Part shown: piece after piece, positions 8,763-16,164 of the stretch
Layout: the number at the start of each line of letters is the position of its first letter
Position numbering within the stretch: position 1 is the first letter of the stretch
Assembly: GCA_016795505.1 (NCBI GenBank)
Contig: JAEUHH010000060.1
Location: 1-59,159, forward strand
Source: Verrucomicrobiales bacterium
GTDB lineage: Bacteria; Verrucomicrobiota; Verrucomicrobiia; Verrucomicrobiales; DEV007
Direction: 5' to 3'
DNA: 59,159 nucleotides
Made by a program: the position numbers and the translations under genes
The notes under the pieces: generated by a model
What the model saw: only the letters and a program-made list of their open reading frames with translations
Told to the model about the DNA's origin: nothing
Database searches by the model: none

Positions 8763-9122
8763 ATGCTCCCGCCGGAAGACACCCACGAGATCGATGTCGA
8801 TACCGTCGCCGCCCTGCTCGGCGGGAGCGATGCGGCGACCATCCGGCTCATCGATTGTCGCGAGCCTGACGAGCATGCCCTGTGCCGCATCGAAGGCGCC
8901 GATTTGATACCCCTCTCCCGTTTTGCCGAGGAGTCGGCCCTTCGCCTGCCCGATCCTGCGGACGATGCCGCTCCGGCCCTGATCGTCTATTGCCACCACG
9001 GCATGCGCTCCCTGAATACCACTCGCTTCCTCCGACAGAAAGGCCATCGCCGGGTCTGGAGCCTGCGCGGCGGCATCGACGCCTGGTCGCAGGAGATCGA
9101 TCCCAGCGTGCCGCGCTACTGA
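8763..9122 (+). CDS. Single-domain rhodanese-like sulfurtransferase
   Basis: A 119-aa protein that is one rhodanese domain. The N-terminal IRLIDCREPDEHALCRIEGA and C-terminal VWSLRGGIDAWSQEIDP match the fold; the active loop is CHHGMRS, with Cys77 as the persulfide-carrying residue. It resembles GlpE/MoeB-tail type sulfurtransferases. No sulfur-metabolism genes are adjacent, so its partner is unknown. It may be co-transcribed with the L,D-transpeptidase upstream. Confidence 0.88.
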   Translation: MLPPEDTHEIDVDTVAALLGGSDAATIRLIDCREPDEHALCRIEGADLIPLSRFAEESALRLPDPADDAAPALIVYCHHGMRSLNTTRFLRQKGHRRVWSLRGGIDAWSQEIDPSVPRY

Positions 9123-9359
9123 AGCGGCTCTGATTGACAAAAATTCGCCCCTGCCCCCATCTGGCGGCCAGTTGGGTGCAGGGACCGTAGCGGCTCTGGT
9201 TGACCGCCGGCAGAGACGGACGCGTCCCCGATTTGGGCGCGCCTGATCGACTCCAGCGAGCCCGGCGGAACACGTAGCCCCAGCCGAATGCGAAAAAAGG
9301 GGAGAGTTTTTTGAAAAATAATATTGAATTTTAATTTAAATATATTATTTATTGTTTTT
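9123..9359 (+). promoter_or_regulatory. Intergenic region: short direct repeat and AT-rich promoter patch
   Basis: No gene. The phrase GCGGCTCTG(A/G)TTGAC occurs twice, near 9124 and 9190, about 66 bases apart. From about 9310 the sequence becomes almost pure A/T up to the ATG at 9360, in strong contrast to its surroundings, and probably holds the promoter of the coiled-coil gene. Confidence 0.45.
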
Positions 9360-9953
9360 ATGGAAAACCAACGCGATTTCTCCTCCACCACCGCCCTTGA
9401 TCCCGTCGTCCAGGAGCATCACTCCCTGAACACCGTCCGCGACCTCCTGTTCGGTTCGCAAGCCCGCGAGATCCACGAACGCATCAGCCAAGTCGAAGAG
9501 AAGTTCCACGCCTCCGCCCGGGAAATCGAAGAGCGTCTCAGCACCTCCCTGCGGGAAATGGAAAGCCGGATCACCGACCAGATCGGGCACCTCGATCAGG
9601 CACTGCGGTCGGAAATCGCCGCCGATCGCACCGAGCGCGAGCAGCGGGCCAGCGCGACCGGCGACGACGTGAAGACGCTGGGCGACCGGCTCGACGAACG
9701 CTTTGCGCAACTCACCTCCACCGTCGACCGCATCGAATCCGAAGGCCGCCTGCTCCTGTTCGAGCGCCTCAAATCGCTGAAAGACGAACTCGGCGAGACC
9801 AGCCGCACCTGGAACGACCGCCTCGACCGCGAACTGTCGACCCTGCGCGACGGCGCCGCCCCCCGCAGTGAGCTGGCCCGCCGCCTGATCGAGTTGGGCC
9901 AGGCCCTGCACCCGGCCGACGCCGACACCGCCCCTGCGCAGACCGAGGGCTGA
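9360..9953 (+). CDS. Soluble coiled-coil protein, partner of the next gene
   Basis: A 197-aa, highly charged protein beginning MENQRDFSSTTALDPVVQEH. Residues about 35-160 are continuous heptad-type coiled coil with repeated phrases such as IEERLSTSLREMESRI and LGDRLDERFAQLTSTVDRIESE; the C-terminus is Ala/Pro-rich. No signal peptide or membrane segment. The ATG at 9360 is preferred over an in-frame ATG 36 bases upstream, which would add a run of hydrophobic residues read from the AT-rich promoter patch. It lies 51 bases before the membrane protein gene and is probably co-transcribed. Function unknown. Confidence 0.75.
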   Translation: MENQRDFSSTTALDPVVQEHHSLNTVRDLLFGSQAREIHERISQVEEKFHASAREIEERLSTSLREMESRITDQIGHLDQALRSEIAADRTEREQRASATGDDVKTLGDRLDERFAQLTSTVDRIESEGRLLLFERLKSLKDELGETSRTWNDRLDRELSTLRDGAAPRSELARRLIELGQALHPADADTAPAQTEG

Positions 9954-10004
9954 TCGGCTCCCGCTCCGCTTTCCGCATCGTTCCTCCTCCCGCCATCTCT
10001 CTCC

Positions 10005-11162
10005 ATGGAAATGGAACACCCCTCCCCAACCCGCCCCGAAGCCAGCCTCCTGGATGCGGAATGGCAGCGTCTCCGCGACCTGATCGGCGGCGACGACCGG
10101 GAGCGCGTCCGCCAACTGACCGAGCGCCTCGCCCACCTCGAGACGCAGATCACCATCGAGCGCGAGCGGCACTCGCAATTGCGCCACCGACTGGCCAGGC
10201 TTCGTCCCGTTCTCACCGTCGGGGTCGCCGCCGCCGTCGTGTGGGCCGGCTTTGCCGCCTGGCAGCATCGCCGCCTCGCCCGCGTCGCCTCCGTGCTGGA
10301 GGAAATCCCCGGGCTCGTCATTTTGCAGCGCCACGCCGGCTCCGGCAGCCTGACCGGCCTGCGTGATTCGCTCGGCCCCGATCCCGAGAGCTTCCTCACC
10401 GAGCGCGGCTACGACCCCACCGATTTCCGGCTCCAATTCGCCCCCTACGCGTCCCAGCGCACCCAATGGGCCGAACAACGCGACCGCGACCGCGCCAAGC
10501 AGATCGATGGCATCCGCCAGGAGTTCGTCACCGTCGTGGGCGACCTCGATCAGGCCCGCGAGACCCAGCGGCGCCAGGACCTGGAGTCCCTCACCCGCGC
10601 CGTCTTCCGGCTCGCCTTTCCCGAGGCTGACGGTCTCGTCGAACTGGCTCTCGAAAACGACCGCTGGAAAGTCCGGGGCAACGTGGAAGAGCCCCTCCAC
10701 AAACGCATCGTAGCCGAGTGGCCACACCTGGGTCTGCCCGGCGACCTGGACACCAGCGACCTGCACATCGCCAGCCCCGAAGCGCTCTCCCGCCTGCAAC
10801 AGGACATCGAAGCCATCACCCTCGTTTACCTGTCCGGCACCGTCGAATGGTCCGACGAAGGCCAGCGACAGGCCGGGCGCCTTTCCCGGCTCATCCGCCA
10901 GCACGACGACCTGTCTGCCAAGTTGGGAAAGATCCCCTCCGCCATCGAAGTCCACTCCCTGCCCATGATGGGCGACACCGAAGCCAACGCCATCATCGAA
11001 AACGAGCGCATCGCCCACGCCCGTCGTCATCTCGCCGATTCTGCCGGACTCAGCAGTTTTCGTCTCCTGCCCGGGGTGCGGGACACCGTCTTTCAGGATG
11101 GCCGCGTCGGCGTCTACGTGCTCCTGAAACCCGCCAGCGACACCGTCACGCAGCAGCCGTGA
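10005..11162 (+). CDS. Membrane protein with coiled coil, BON-like and OmpA/MotB-like regions
   Basis: A 385-aa protein. Residues 1-70 are a charged coiled coil, about 70-87 a single transmembrane helix (LTVGVAAAVVWAGFAAW). Residues about 95-150 resemble a BON-like domain (EEIPGLVILQ, then GLRDSLGPDPESFLTERGYDP). The C-terminal 120 residues read like an OmpA/MotB C-terminal domain (VYLSGTVEWSDEGQRQAGRL, then NAIIENERIAHARRHLADSAGL and a final beta strand). The classical peptidoglycan-binding Asp/Arg pair is not evident, so the assignment is by pattern only. Topology suggests an inner-membrane protein reaching the periplasm, with its cytoplasmic coil possibly meeting the upstream protein. Confidence 0.7.
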   Translation: MEMEHPSPTRPEASLLDAEWQRLRDLIGGDDRERVRQLTERLAHLETQITIERERHSQLRHRLARLRPVLTVGVAAAVVWAGFAAWQHRRLARVASVLEEIPGLVILQRHAGSGSLTGLRDSLGPDPESFLTERGYDPTDFRLQFAPYASQRTQWAEQRDRDRAKQIDGIRQEFVTVVGDLDQARETQRRQDLESLTRAVFRLAFPEADGLVELALENDRWKVRGNVEEPLHKRIVAEWPHLGLPGDLDTSDLHIASPEALSRLQQDIEAITLVYLSGTVEWSDEGQRQAGRLSRLIRQHDDLSAKLGKIPSAIEVHSLPMMGDTEANAIIENERIAHARRHLADSAGLSSFRLLPGVRDTVFQDGRVGVYVLLKPASDTVTQQP

Positions 11163-11255
11163 GGGCGGGCCGGGCGGGCGTCTTTCGGCTTCTCGCTGTA
11201 CCCCGGAATGGGCTTTCAGGCGGATCGCTGCCGTCACACCTTCTGCATGGGCAGT

Positions 11256-12212
11256 TCACGACTCCAATTCCTGGCGAATCACTTGAGCGATCTTTGCGGC
11301 GACAACTTTAGCGATTTCTTCCGGGGGCAGGCTGGCATCATACCTCGCCGAACCGATCCCATCCAGATCGCTCAATCCCGGAATGCCGGCCCCAGGCAAC
11401 ACGAGCACCGCTCTCAATCCGCCGTGTTTGCCCAGAAACATGCCATGTTCGAGCAACACGTTGCCGATTGGCAAATCACCGTTCTCCCTCACTCGATCGA
11501 ATCGATCATGCGGAGAAATGACCGCCACACCGACGCGGTAATTGCGGACCACCGCCTCCAAGGATGCCAGATTGGAGGCGCCCGGCCTGAATTCCGGACT
11601 GACATTCCAAACGGTGGATGAGACTTGGTCGCCCAGTAGCCGGGAGATCTCACTGTCGATCAAGTTTGCCAAACCCAAGCCTTCAGTGGTGCTGGCGATG
11701 AAGACTTTCGCCGGGTTGCCCAAATGCACGGGCGGCATTCCCAACAATCGCAGATTATCGGCCGCCACCCGCCGGGCGGGGGCGATCGTGGCGAAGGCAC
11801 CCTCCGCCATTTCGATCGCAGGCACCCAGGGTTTTGAACGGATGAGATTCTGCAGAGCCAACTCAGTTGGGCAGCCATCTTGATTGTTCTCCGGGGCGGA
11901 AGCCATCATTCCGCGAAGCGGCTCGACCAACCCATTGCGGATCGTCCTCCCGATCTCGTTTACGCAATCAACCAGATTCCGAATCGCATCATCCGTCTCC
12001 TGACCTTTGTCGAACTCCAACTTGCCGTTTCTCAAATTGACCAGCGCGTTCGATATCGCACCAAACCGGCTGTAATGATCCTGAATGACCTCCCGTCGAT
12101 GCGATACCTCGCCAGACAGAGCCTGAACGCGAGAGCGCAGATCCTCGCGCACCAACCGGAAACACTCCAACAGGATCGAACGACAAACGAGCTGGCGGAT
12201 CTCCGTCTCCAC
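11256..12212 (-). CDS. TIR-like predicted NADase with helical N-terminal domain (candidate immune effector)
   Basis: A 318-aa protein from a GTG at 12212. Residues 1-160 are helical with no recognised family. Residues about 168-295 match the TIR-like, predicted nucleotide-binding family seen in CBASS/Pycsar-type effectors. Landmarks are KVFIASTTEGL (169-179), a Trp and a Phe before the LASLEAVV helix, VGVAVISPHD (227-236), and NVLLEHGMFLGKHG (251-264), where Glu255 is the expected catalytic Glu of the NVLFELGLF-type motif. It ends with the LSDLDGIGSARYD equivalent. The usual Arg-Asp before NV is replaced by Ile-Gly, a deviation. Family members cleave or bind NAD+. It follows the small helical gene by 24 bases; no CD-NTase or cyclase gene is visible nearby. 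Confidence 0.78.
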   Translation of the reverse strand: METEIRQLVCRSILLECFRLVREDLRSRVQALSGEVSHRREVIQDHYSRFGAISNALVNLRNGKLEFDKGQETDDAIRNLVDCVNEIGRTIRNGLVEPLRGMMASAPENNQDGCPTELALQNLIRSKPWVPAIEMAEGAFATIAPARRVAADNLRLLGMPPVHLGNPAKVFIASTTEGLGLANLIDSEISRLLGDQVSSTVWNVSPEFRPGASNLASLEAVVRNYRVGVAVISPHDRFDRVRENGDLPIGNVLLEHGMFLGKHGGLRAVLVLPGAGIPGLSDLDGIGSARYDASLPPEEIAKVVAAKIAQVIRQELES

Positions 12213-12236
12213 ACTCAGGTCTCGGGATCGAATGAT

Positions 12237-12659
12237 TCAGGCCACAGCCGCCAACTCTCGGTCGATCGCCTCGTCCAACAGCGGCAATACCGCCTCCGTC
12301 CCCTCGTCGAGCATCGTCCTGATAAAACCCGCCCGCTGGGCCAGCTTTTCACAATAGATCGAGAGGGGCGCCTTCGTTCCAGATGGTTGCGCCGAGATCA
12401 CTGCCCCCAGAGCATCAAACTGCTTCACCAGACTCCCGCCAATCTCCACCAACCGCTCGGGTGGAAAGCCGAAGGGAGCCGCCTCCGAAAAATAGGTGAG
12501 CCAAACTTGCTGACTGACAAAACAGGCCTGCTGCGCATTGCCTGCCGAGGGATCCCTCAGCGTCCGGTTCAGTTGCTCCCGCCACGTGTCCAGCAACTCG
12601 ACTAGCGACGCAGTTGCCTGGATCGGCACTAGTTCGGTTTCAGCGGAGGCAACGGGCAT
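12237..12659 (-). CDS. Small helical protein in operon with the TIR-like gene, unknown function
   Basis: A 140-aa, predicted all-helical protein (ATASLVELLDTWREQLNRTL, then LVEIGGSLVKQFDALGAVIS, then a C-terminal ELAAVA tail). No signal peptide, membrane helix or known motif. Its ATG at 12659 faces the divergent DeoR-like gene across a 148-base AT-rich region. GC content is visibly lower than in flanking genes. Its position directly upstream of the TIR-like gene suggests a partner, adaptor or inhibitor, but nothing in the sequence shows which. Confidence 0.75.
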   Translation of the reverse strand: MPVASAETELVPIQATASLVELLDTWREQLNRTLRDPSAGNAQQACFVSQQVWLTYFSEAAPFGFPPERLVEIGGSLVKQFDALGAVISAQPSGTKAPLSIYCEKLAQRAGFIRTMLDEGTEAVLPLLDEAIDRELAAVA

Positions 12660-12807
12660 GGCAAAAAATCAACGACGGTGGAAAACGTAGACGGTCGGGA
12701 ATCCTGCTGTCAACTTGGGGAAACATTTTCCATGACTATTTCCGCTTGTATTTTGCCCTAATTTTTGGTGTAAATCTGAGCGTAAATCCTCAGGAAGCCG
12801 TGAAATC
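12660..12807. promoter_or_regulatory. Divergent promoter region of the TIR/DeoR-like locus
   Basis: An AT-rich 148-base gap between divergent genes. It contains two direct copies of GTAAATC (12770-12776 and 12782-12788) with a 12-base period, a spacing that places both on nearly the same helix face. AGGAAG at 12792-12797 sits 10 bases before a TTG and may be a ribosome-binding site for the plus-strand gene. Confidence 0.45.
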
Positions 12808-13581
12808 TTGGCAAAATTGACCATCTCGCCAGAATCACCTCCTCCTTTGCCCTTTGGCTGCCAGATTTCAAGCATTCTCAACATCATGCCTGAAAACGAT
12901 ATGCCCGACCATCGCGCCGACCCGCGCGGTCCTTCTTTCCTCTCAAGATTTCGGGACACCGCGTCGCATCCTGAAAAAGAGGCACTGGCGCGCCTCGTAT
13001 CCAGCACCGCCTTCGACCCCGGCCAGCCGATCTTTGTCGCTTCCGGCACCACCACGTTCATCATTGCGAAGCATCTGTTGTCCGAAATCAGAGGCGCCCA
13101 GATTTGGACGAATTCAGCCCCCTTGCTTTACGCATTTCTGGAGATGCAGGATTCGGACCAATTGGCTCCCCACGTTCAACTGGGCGTCGTCCGGGGCGAG
13201 GTCAATCCGACCACTGGCATTGTTTCCTCGTCTCCGCTGGGCAAGTTGCCGACCCACACGCTTCTCTACGCCCCTCACGGACTCTCCAGCCGGGGCATCG
13301 TGGGACGCCGGGACATCCGCGACATCAAGGCGATCATCAGTGCCCACCGCGACATCGTGATGCCCCTGACTTGGGATAAAATTTTCCGCGAAGCACCCAA
13401 TGTCATCAAACACCTCGGTCACGCCGAGAAAGAAATCCAGCAGGGAAAGCGATCCTACCACATCCTGCTGCCACCCATCGAACCGGAATTGACGACCGTT
13501 CACGGCCCGATCAGGGAAAAGCTGACCTTTCTGGACAGCCTGCAAGCCGCCGGATTCAGGGTGACGTTTGGCAGCCGTTGA
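12808..13581 (+). CDS. Stand-alone DeoR C-terminal (DeoRC/ISOCOT-fold) sensor-like protein
   Basis: A 257-aa frame whose residues about 50-215 follow the ligand-binding domain of DeoR regulators: PIFVASGTTTFIIAKHL (GTTT at 80-83, the phosphate-binding loop), AQIWTNSAPL (TNS at 101-103), then GVVRGEVNPTTG, HGLSSRGI and HRDIVMPLTWDKIF in the places of the family's later loops. DeoR proteins carry an N-terminal helix-turn-helix; here the N-terminus is only about 50 residues and shows none, so it is a sensor or enzyme-like domain alone. Start is uncertain: TTG at 12808 has an AGGAAG upstream, ATG at 12886 is the alternative. It is divergent from the TIR-like operon. Confidence 0.72.
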   Translation: MAKLTISPESPPPLPFGCQISSILNIMPENDMPDHRADPRGPSFLSRFRDTASHPEKEALARLVSSTAFDPGQPIFVASGTTTFIIAKHLLSEIRGAQIWTNSAPLLYAFLEMQDSDQLAPHVQLGVVRGEVNPTTGIVSSSPLGKLPTHTLLYAPHGLSSRGIVGRRDIRDIKAIISAHRDIVMPLTWDKIFREAPNVIKHLGHAEKEIQQGKRSYHILLPPIEPELTTVHGPIREKLTFLDSLQAAGFRVTFGSR

Positions 13582-13663
13582 TCGTCCATCCGGGTGGATT
13601 CGTGTGGTGCGGGCGGCTTGCCATTTGCCCACCCCGACCGCATGCTCTGAATCTTCCCCCCCG

Positions 13664-14113
13664 ATGCACCGCCCGCCGCCCCATTCGGACCTGACGTCGG
13701 CTCCGCCGCCGCTACCGCGGCCCCGGACCTCCGCCGCGTTGCTGCCGCCGCTGATCGCCTGCGGCTTTGTCGCCGGGTTGCTCGGCGTGGCCCGGATCTA
13801 CGATTCCCTGCCCCTGCATCCCCCGCCCTGCGGCCTGCGACGGCTCACGGGCCTGCCCTGCCTCGGCTGTGGCGGCACCCGCGCCATGAAAGCCCTCGCC
13901 CAGGGCGACTGGCTCGCCGCGCTCGCCTTCAATCCCCTCGTCATCGCCGGAGTCGTGGGGGTCTTTTTGTGGCTCCTCGTCGCCGGACTGCGCCACACCG
14001 CCTTTCCCCAATCCCGCCCCTGGCCCCGACCGTCTTCGCGAGTGCTGGCGGTGGCCATCACGGCTCTGGTGCTCGCGAACTGGGCTTACCTCGTGGTCTG
14101 GCTGCCGGAGTAG
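13664..14113 (+). CDS. DUF2752 membrane protein
   Basis: A 149-aa protein with the DUF2752 signature: PPPCGLRRLTGLPCLGCGGTRA (Cys56, Cys66, Cys69 followed by GTRA), flanked by three hydrophobic helices (about 27-45, 87-108 and 124-145). The ATG at 13664 is preferred because a start further upstream would overlap the DeoR-like gene and adds no family sequence. Function of the family is unknown; the conserved cysteines suggest metal or redox chemistry at the membrane. Confidence 0.85.
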   Translation: MHRPPPHSDLTSAPPPLPRPRTSAALLPPLIACGFVAGLLGVARIYDSLPLHPPPCGLRRLTGLPCLGCGGTRAMKALAQGDWLAALAFNPLVIAGVVGVFLWLLVAGLRHTAFPQSRPWPRPSSRVLAVAITALVLANWAYLVVWLPE

Positions 14114-14168
14114 GCGCGGATTGACGGAAAACTCGGTTTCCCGAACGTTCACTGCCGCCCGGCTTTCC

Positions 14169-14209
14169 GATCAGACCCTGTTCGATCTCCGATCAGACCC
14201 TGTTGCATC
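14169..14209. repeat. GATC-bracketed 22-bp-period repeat, locus 3
   Basis: Two inverted-orientation units, GATCAGACCCTGTTCGATC (14169-14187) and GATCAGACCCTGTTGCATC (14191-14209), separated by TCC. Lies about 95 bases before the SDR gene. Confidence 0.8.
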
Positions 14210-14303
14210 GGAAACCGCGGCTCCCAATGTCCCGGCTTTTCCCTCGAATCCGCCACCGATTTTCCGTTGAATTCGACGGTTCCCGGCGGAAAACTGGCCC
14301 CAC

Positions 14304-15080
14304 ATGTCCACTCTCGCCGACAAAGTCGCCATCGTCACCGGAGCCGGCTCCGGCATCGGCCGCGCCATCGCGGAAACCTTCGCCGCCCACGGTGCGCGGG
14401 TGGCGGTGCTCGATTATGATGAATCGGCCGGCGCCGAGACGGCCGCCCTGATCCAGGCCGCCGGCGGGGTGGCGGCTTTCGAGCGCTGCGATGTGTCGAG
14501 CCAGGACTCGGTCCGGGCAGCGGTCCGCGACACGCTGGGCCGCCATGGACGCATCGACATCCTGGTGAACAATGCCGGGGTGGCTCACATCGGCACGGCA
14601 GCCAGCACGAGCGAGGCGGATTTCGACCGGGTCTTCGGGGTGAATGTGAAGGGCGTCTACAACTGCCTGCATGTGGTCATACCCCACCTGCTGGAGGCGG
14701 GCGGCGGGGTGATCCTGAACCTCTCCAGCGTCGCCGCCGTGACCGGTCTGCCCGACCGCTTCGCCTACTCGGCCAGCAAGGGCGCGGTGCACACGATGAC
14801 CTTCTCGGTGGCGACCGACTACATCGACCGCAACATCCGCTGCAACTGCCTGTGCCCGGCGCGCGTCCACACGCCTTTTGTCGATGGCTATCTGGCGCGG
14901 AACTATCCGGGCCAGGAGGCGGCGATGTTCGAAAAGCTGTCCAAGGCCCAGCCGATCGGGCGCATGGCCTCGCCGTCGGAGATCGCGGATCTGGCTCTTT
15001 ACCTGTGCAGCGATGCCGCGAGCTTCATCACCGGCACGGCCTGGCCGATCGACGGCGGCTACCTGAATGTGCGCAAATGA
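14304..15080 (+). CDS. Short-chain dehydrogenase/reductase (SDR), classical type
   Basis: A 258-aa NAD(P)-dependent oxidoreductase with all classical SDR landmarks: TGAGSGIG at 12-19, an acidic LDYD after strand 2 (favouring NAD+), NNAG at 89-92, catalytic Ser141/142 and YSASK (Tyr155, Lys159), then ITGTAWPIDGG at the C-terminus. Overall it resembles sugar or keto-acid dehydrogenases such as the 2-keto-3-deoxy-L-fuconate dehydrogenase group. The amidohydrolase at 1616-2551 resembles L-fuconolactonase, a loose hint of fucose-type catabolism, but the two are 12 kb apart. Confidence 0.9.
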   Translation: MSTLADKVAIVTGAGSGIGRAIAETFAAHGARVAVLDYDESAGAETAALIQAAGGVAAFERCDVSSQDSVRAAVRDTLGRHGRIDILVNNAGVAHIGTAASTSEADFDRVFGVNVKGVYNCLHVVIPHLLEAGGGVILNLSSVAAVTGLPDRFAYSASKGAVHTMTFSVATDYIDRNIRCNCLCPARVHTPFVDGYLARNYPGQEAAMFEKLSKAQPIGRMASPSEIADLALYLCSDAASFITGTAWPIDGGYLNVRK

Positions 15081-15160
15081 TCGTCCGCCCGTGCTTGCGC
15101 CTCGTATCATAGGGCGGTTTCCTTTTCTTTCTGCAATCCATCCAACCCAAAACACACACC

Positions 15161-15715
15161 ATGAAATCCCTGACTCGTCTCTTCGTCACCGCCCTGTTCT
15201 CGGGCACGCTCGCCACGGCCGGTTTCGCCGCCGATTCGGTCCACGACTTCAAGGTCAAGGACATCGACGGCAAGGAAGTCGATCTGTCGGCCTACAAGGG
15301 CAAGGCCCTGCTGATCGTGAATGTCGCCTCGAAGTGCGGCGCCACTCCGCAATATGAAAACCTCCAGGCGCTGCACAAGCAGTTCGCGGACAAGGGCCTG
15401 GTGGTGATGGGCTTCCCGGCCAACAACTACGGCGGCCAGGAGCCGGGCACGGAGGCCGAAATCAAGGAATTCTGCTCGACGAAGTATGACGTGGAGTTCC
15501 CGATGTTCGCCAAGGTGTCGGTGAAGGGCGACGACCAGGCCCCGCTGTTCAGCTACCTGACCACGGCGGAAAACCCGGACGGCACGGGCGACATCAAGTG
15601 GAACTTCGAGAAATTCCTCGTCAGCAAGGACGGCAAGCTGCTGCACCGCTTCGGCACCCGCACCAAGCCGGATGACGAAAAGGTGCTCGCCGCGATCGAA
15701 AAGGCGCTCAAGTAA
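15161..15715 (+). CDS. Exported glutathione peroxidase-family peroxidase
   Basis: A 184-aa product with a signal peptide (MKSLTRLFVTALFSGTLATAGFA). NVASKCGATPQY carries the peroxidatic Cys59; GGQEPG (Gln93) and IKWNFEKFLV (Trp, Asn) complete the catalytic tetrad. The usual FPCNQFGGQEPG is FPANNYGGQEPG here, so that Cys is Ala87, while the Cys in EIKEFCS (Cys105), the resolving position in thioredoxin-dependent relatives, is kept. It likely reduces peroxides in the periplasm with a thioredoxin-like donor. A strong terminator follows. Confidence 0.9.
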   Translation: MKSLTRLFVTALFSGTLATAGFAADSVHDFKVKDIDGKEVDLSAYKGKALLIVNVASKCGATPQYENLQALHKQFADKGLVVMGFPANNYGGQEPGTEAEIKEFCSTKYDVEFPMFAKVSVKGDDQAPLFSYLTTAENPDGTGDIKWNFEKFLVSKDGKLLHRFGTRTKPDDEKVLAAIEKALK

Positions 15716-15775
15716 GCCGCTTTCAGGCCGTCTTTGGTTCCAAAGGAGCCGGGCCGGATGTCCCTCTCAAAAGCC

Positions 15776-15807
15776 AGGCGCGGTCGGAAACGGCCGCGCC
15801 TTTTTTT
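15776..15807 (+). terminator. Rho-independent terminator of the glutathione peroxidase gene
   Basis: AGGCGCGG pairs perfectly with CCGCGCCT around TCGGAAACGG, followed by seven T residues. It lies 60 bases past the stop codon. Confidence 0.92.
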
Positions 15808-16040
15808 GATGCGCCGCGATGGGGCTGGGAGGCGATGCGACGGAGGGGCGCAGATGGCTTGGCGCGGCTCTGCGCAATGCCGGCTTTCCCGGCTTTCATC
15901 CCTGGAGCCGCCGGGGTTGGGATGGTTTTCCCGCCCTTTTCCCCGCTGCGGCGCCTGCCTCGTGGGGGCTGAGGATTCGTGCGTCGCCCGGAGTCAATCG
16001 GGCAAACGGGACCCTCGCGGCCGGGGCGGAGATTTCCCCC
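15808..16040. other. Gene-free stretch between two convergent terminators
   Basis: No coding sequence, recognised repeat or RNA seen. The open frames here have no signal or family features. Confidence 0.5.
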
Positions 16041-16087
16041 AAAAAGCGAACCGGCTGGCCGGATCTTGTCGATCCAACCAGCCGGTC
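16041..16087 (-). terminator. Rho-independent terminator of the small lipoprotein gene
   Basis: On the minus strand ACCGGCTGG..GGATC pairs with GATCC..CCAGCCGGT around a 5-base loop (16050-16086), followed by five T residues after a short spacer. About 80 bases past the minus-strand stop at 16165. Confidence 0.75.
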
Positions 16088-16164
16088 GTGTTGTCCGTTA
16101 CCGGACGGTGTCGCGGCGTCCGTTCCCTAAATTGCGCCGCGACGAGGGGAGATTGCTGTGGAAA

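Noticed and set aside
9345-11237. 630-codon minus-strand open frame opposite the coiled-coil/OmpA-like pair
   Set aside because: Runs through two genes and their intergenic gap; the plus-strand proteins have coherent coiled coils, a membrane helix and domain-like order.
11256-12659. Complete CBASS or Pycsar operon
   Set aside because: Only a TIR-like effector is present; no CD-NTase, nucleotidyl cyclase, ubiquitin-like or peptidase accessory gene lies in the neighbourhood.
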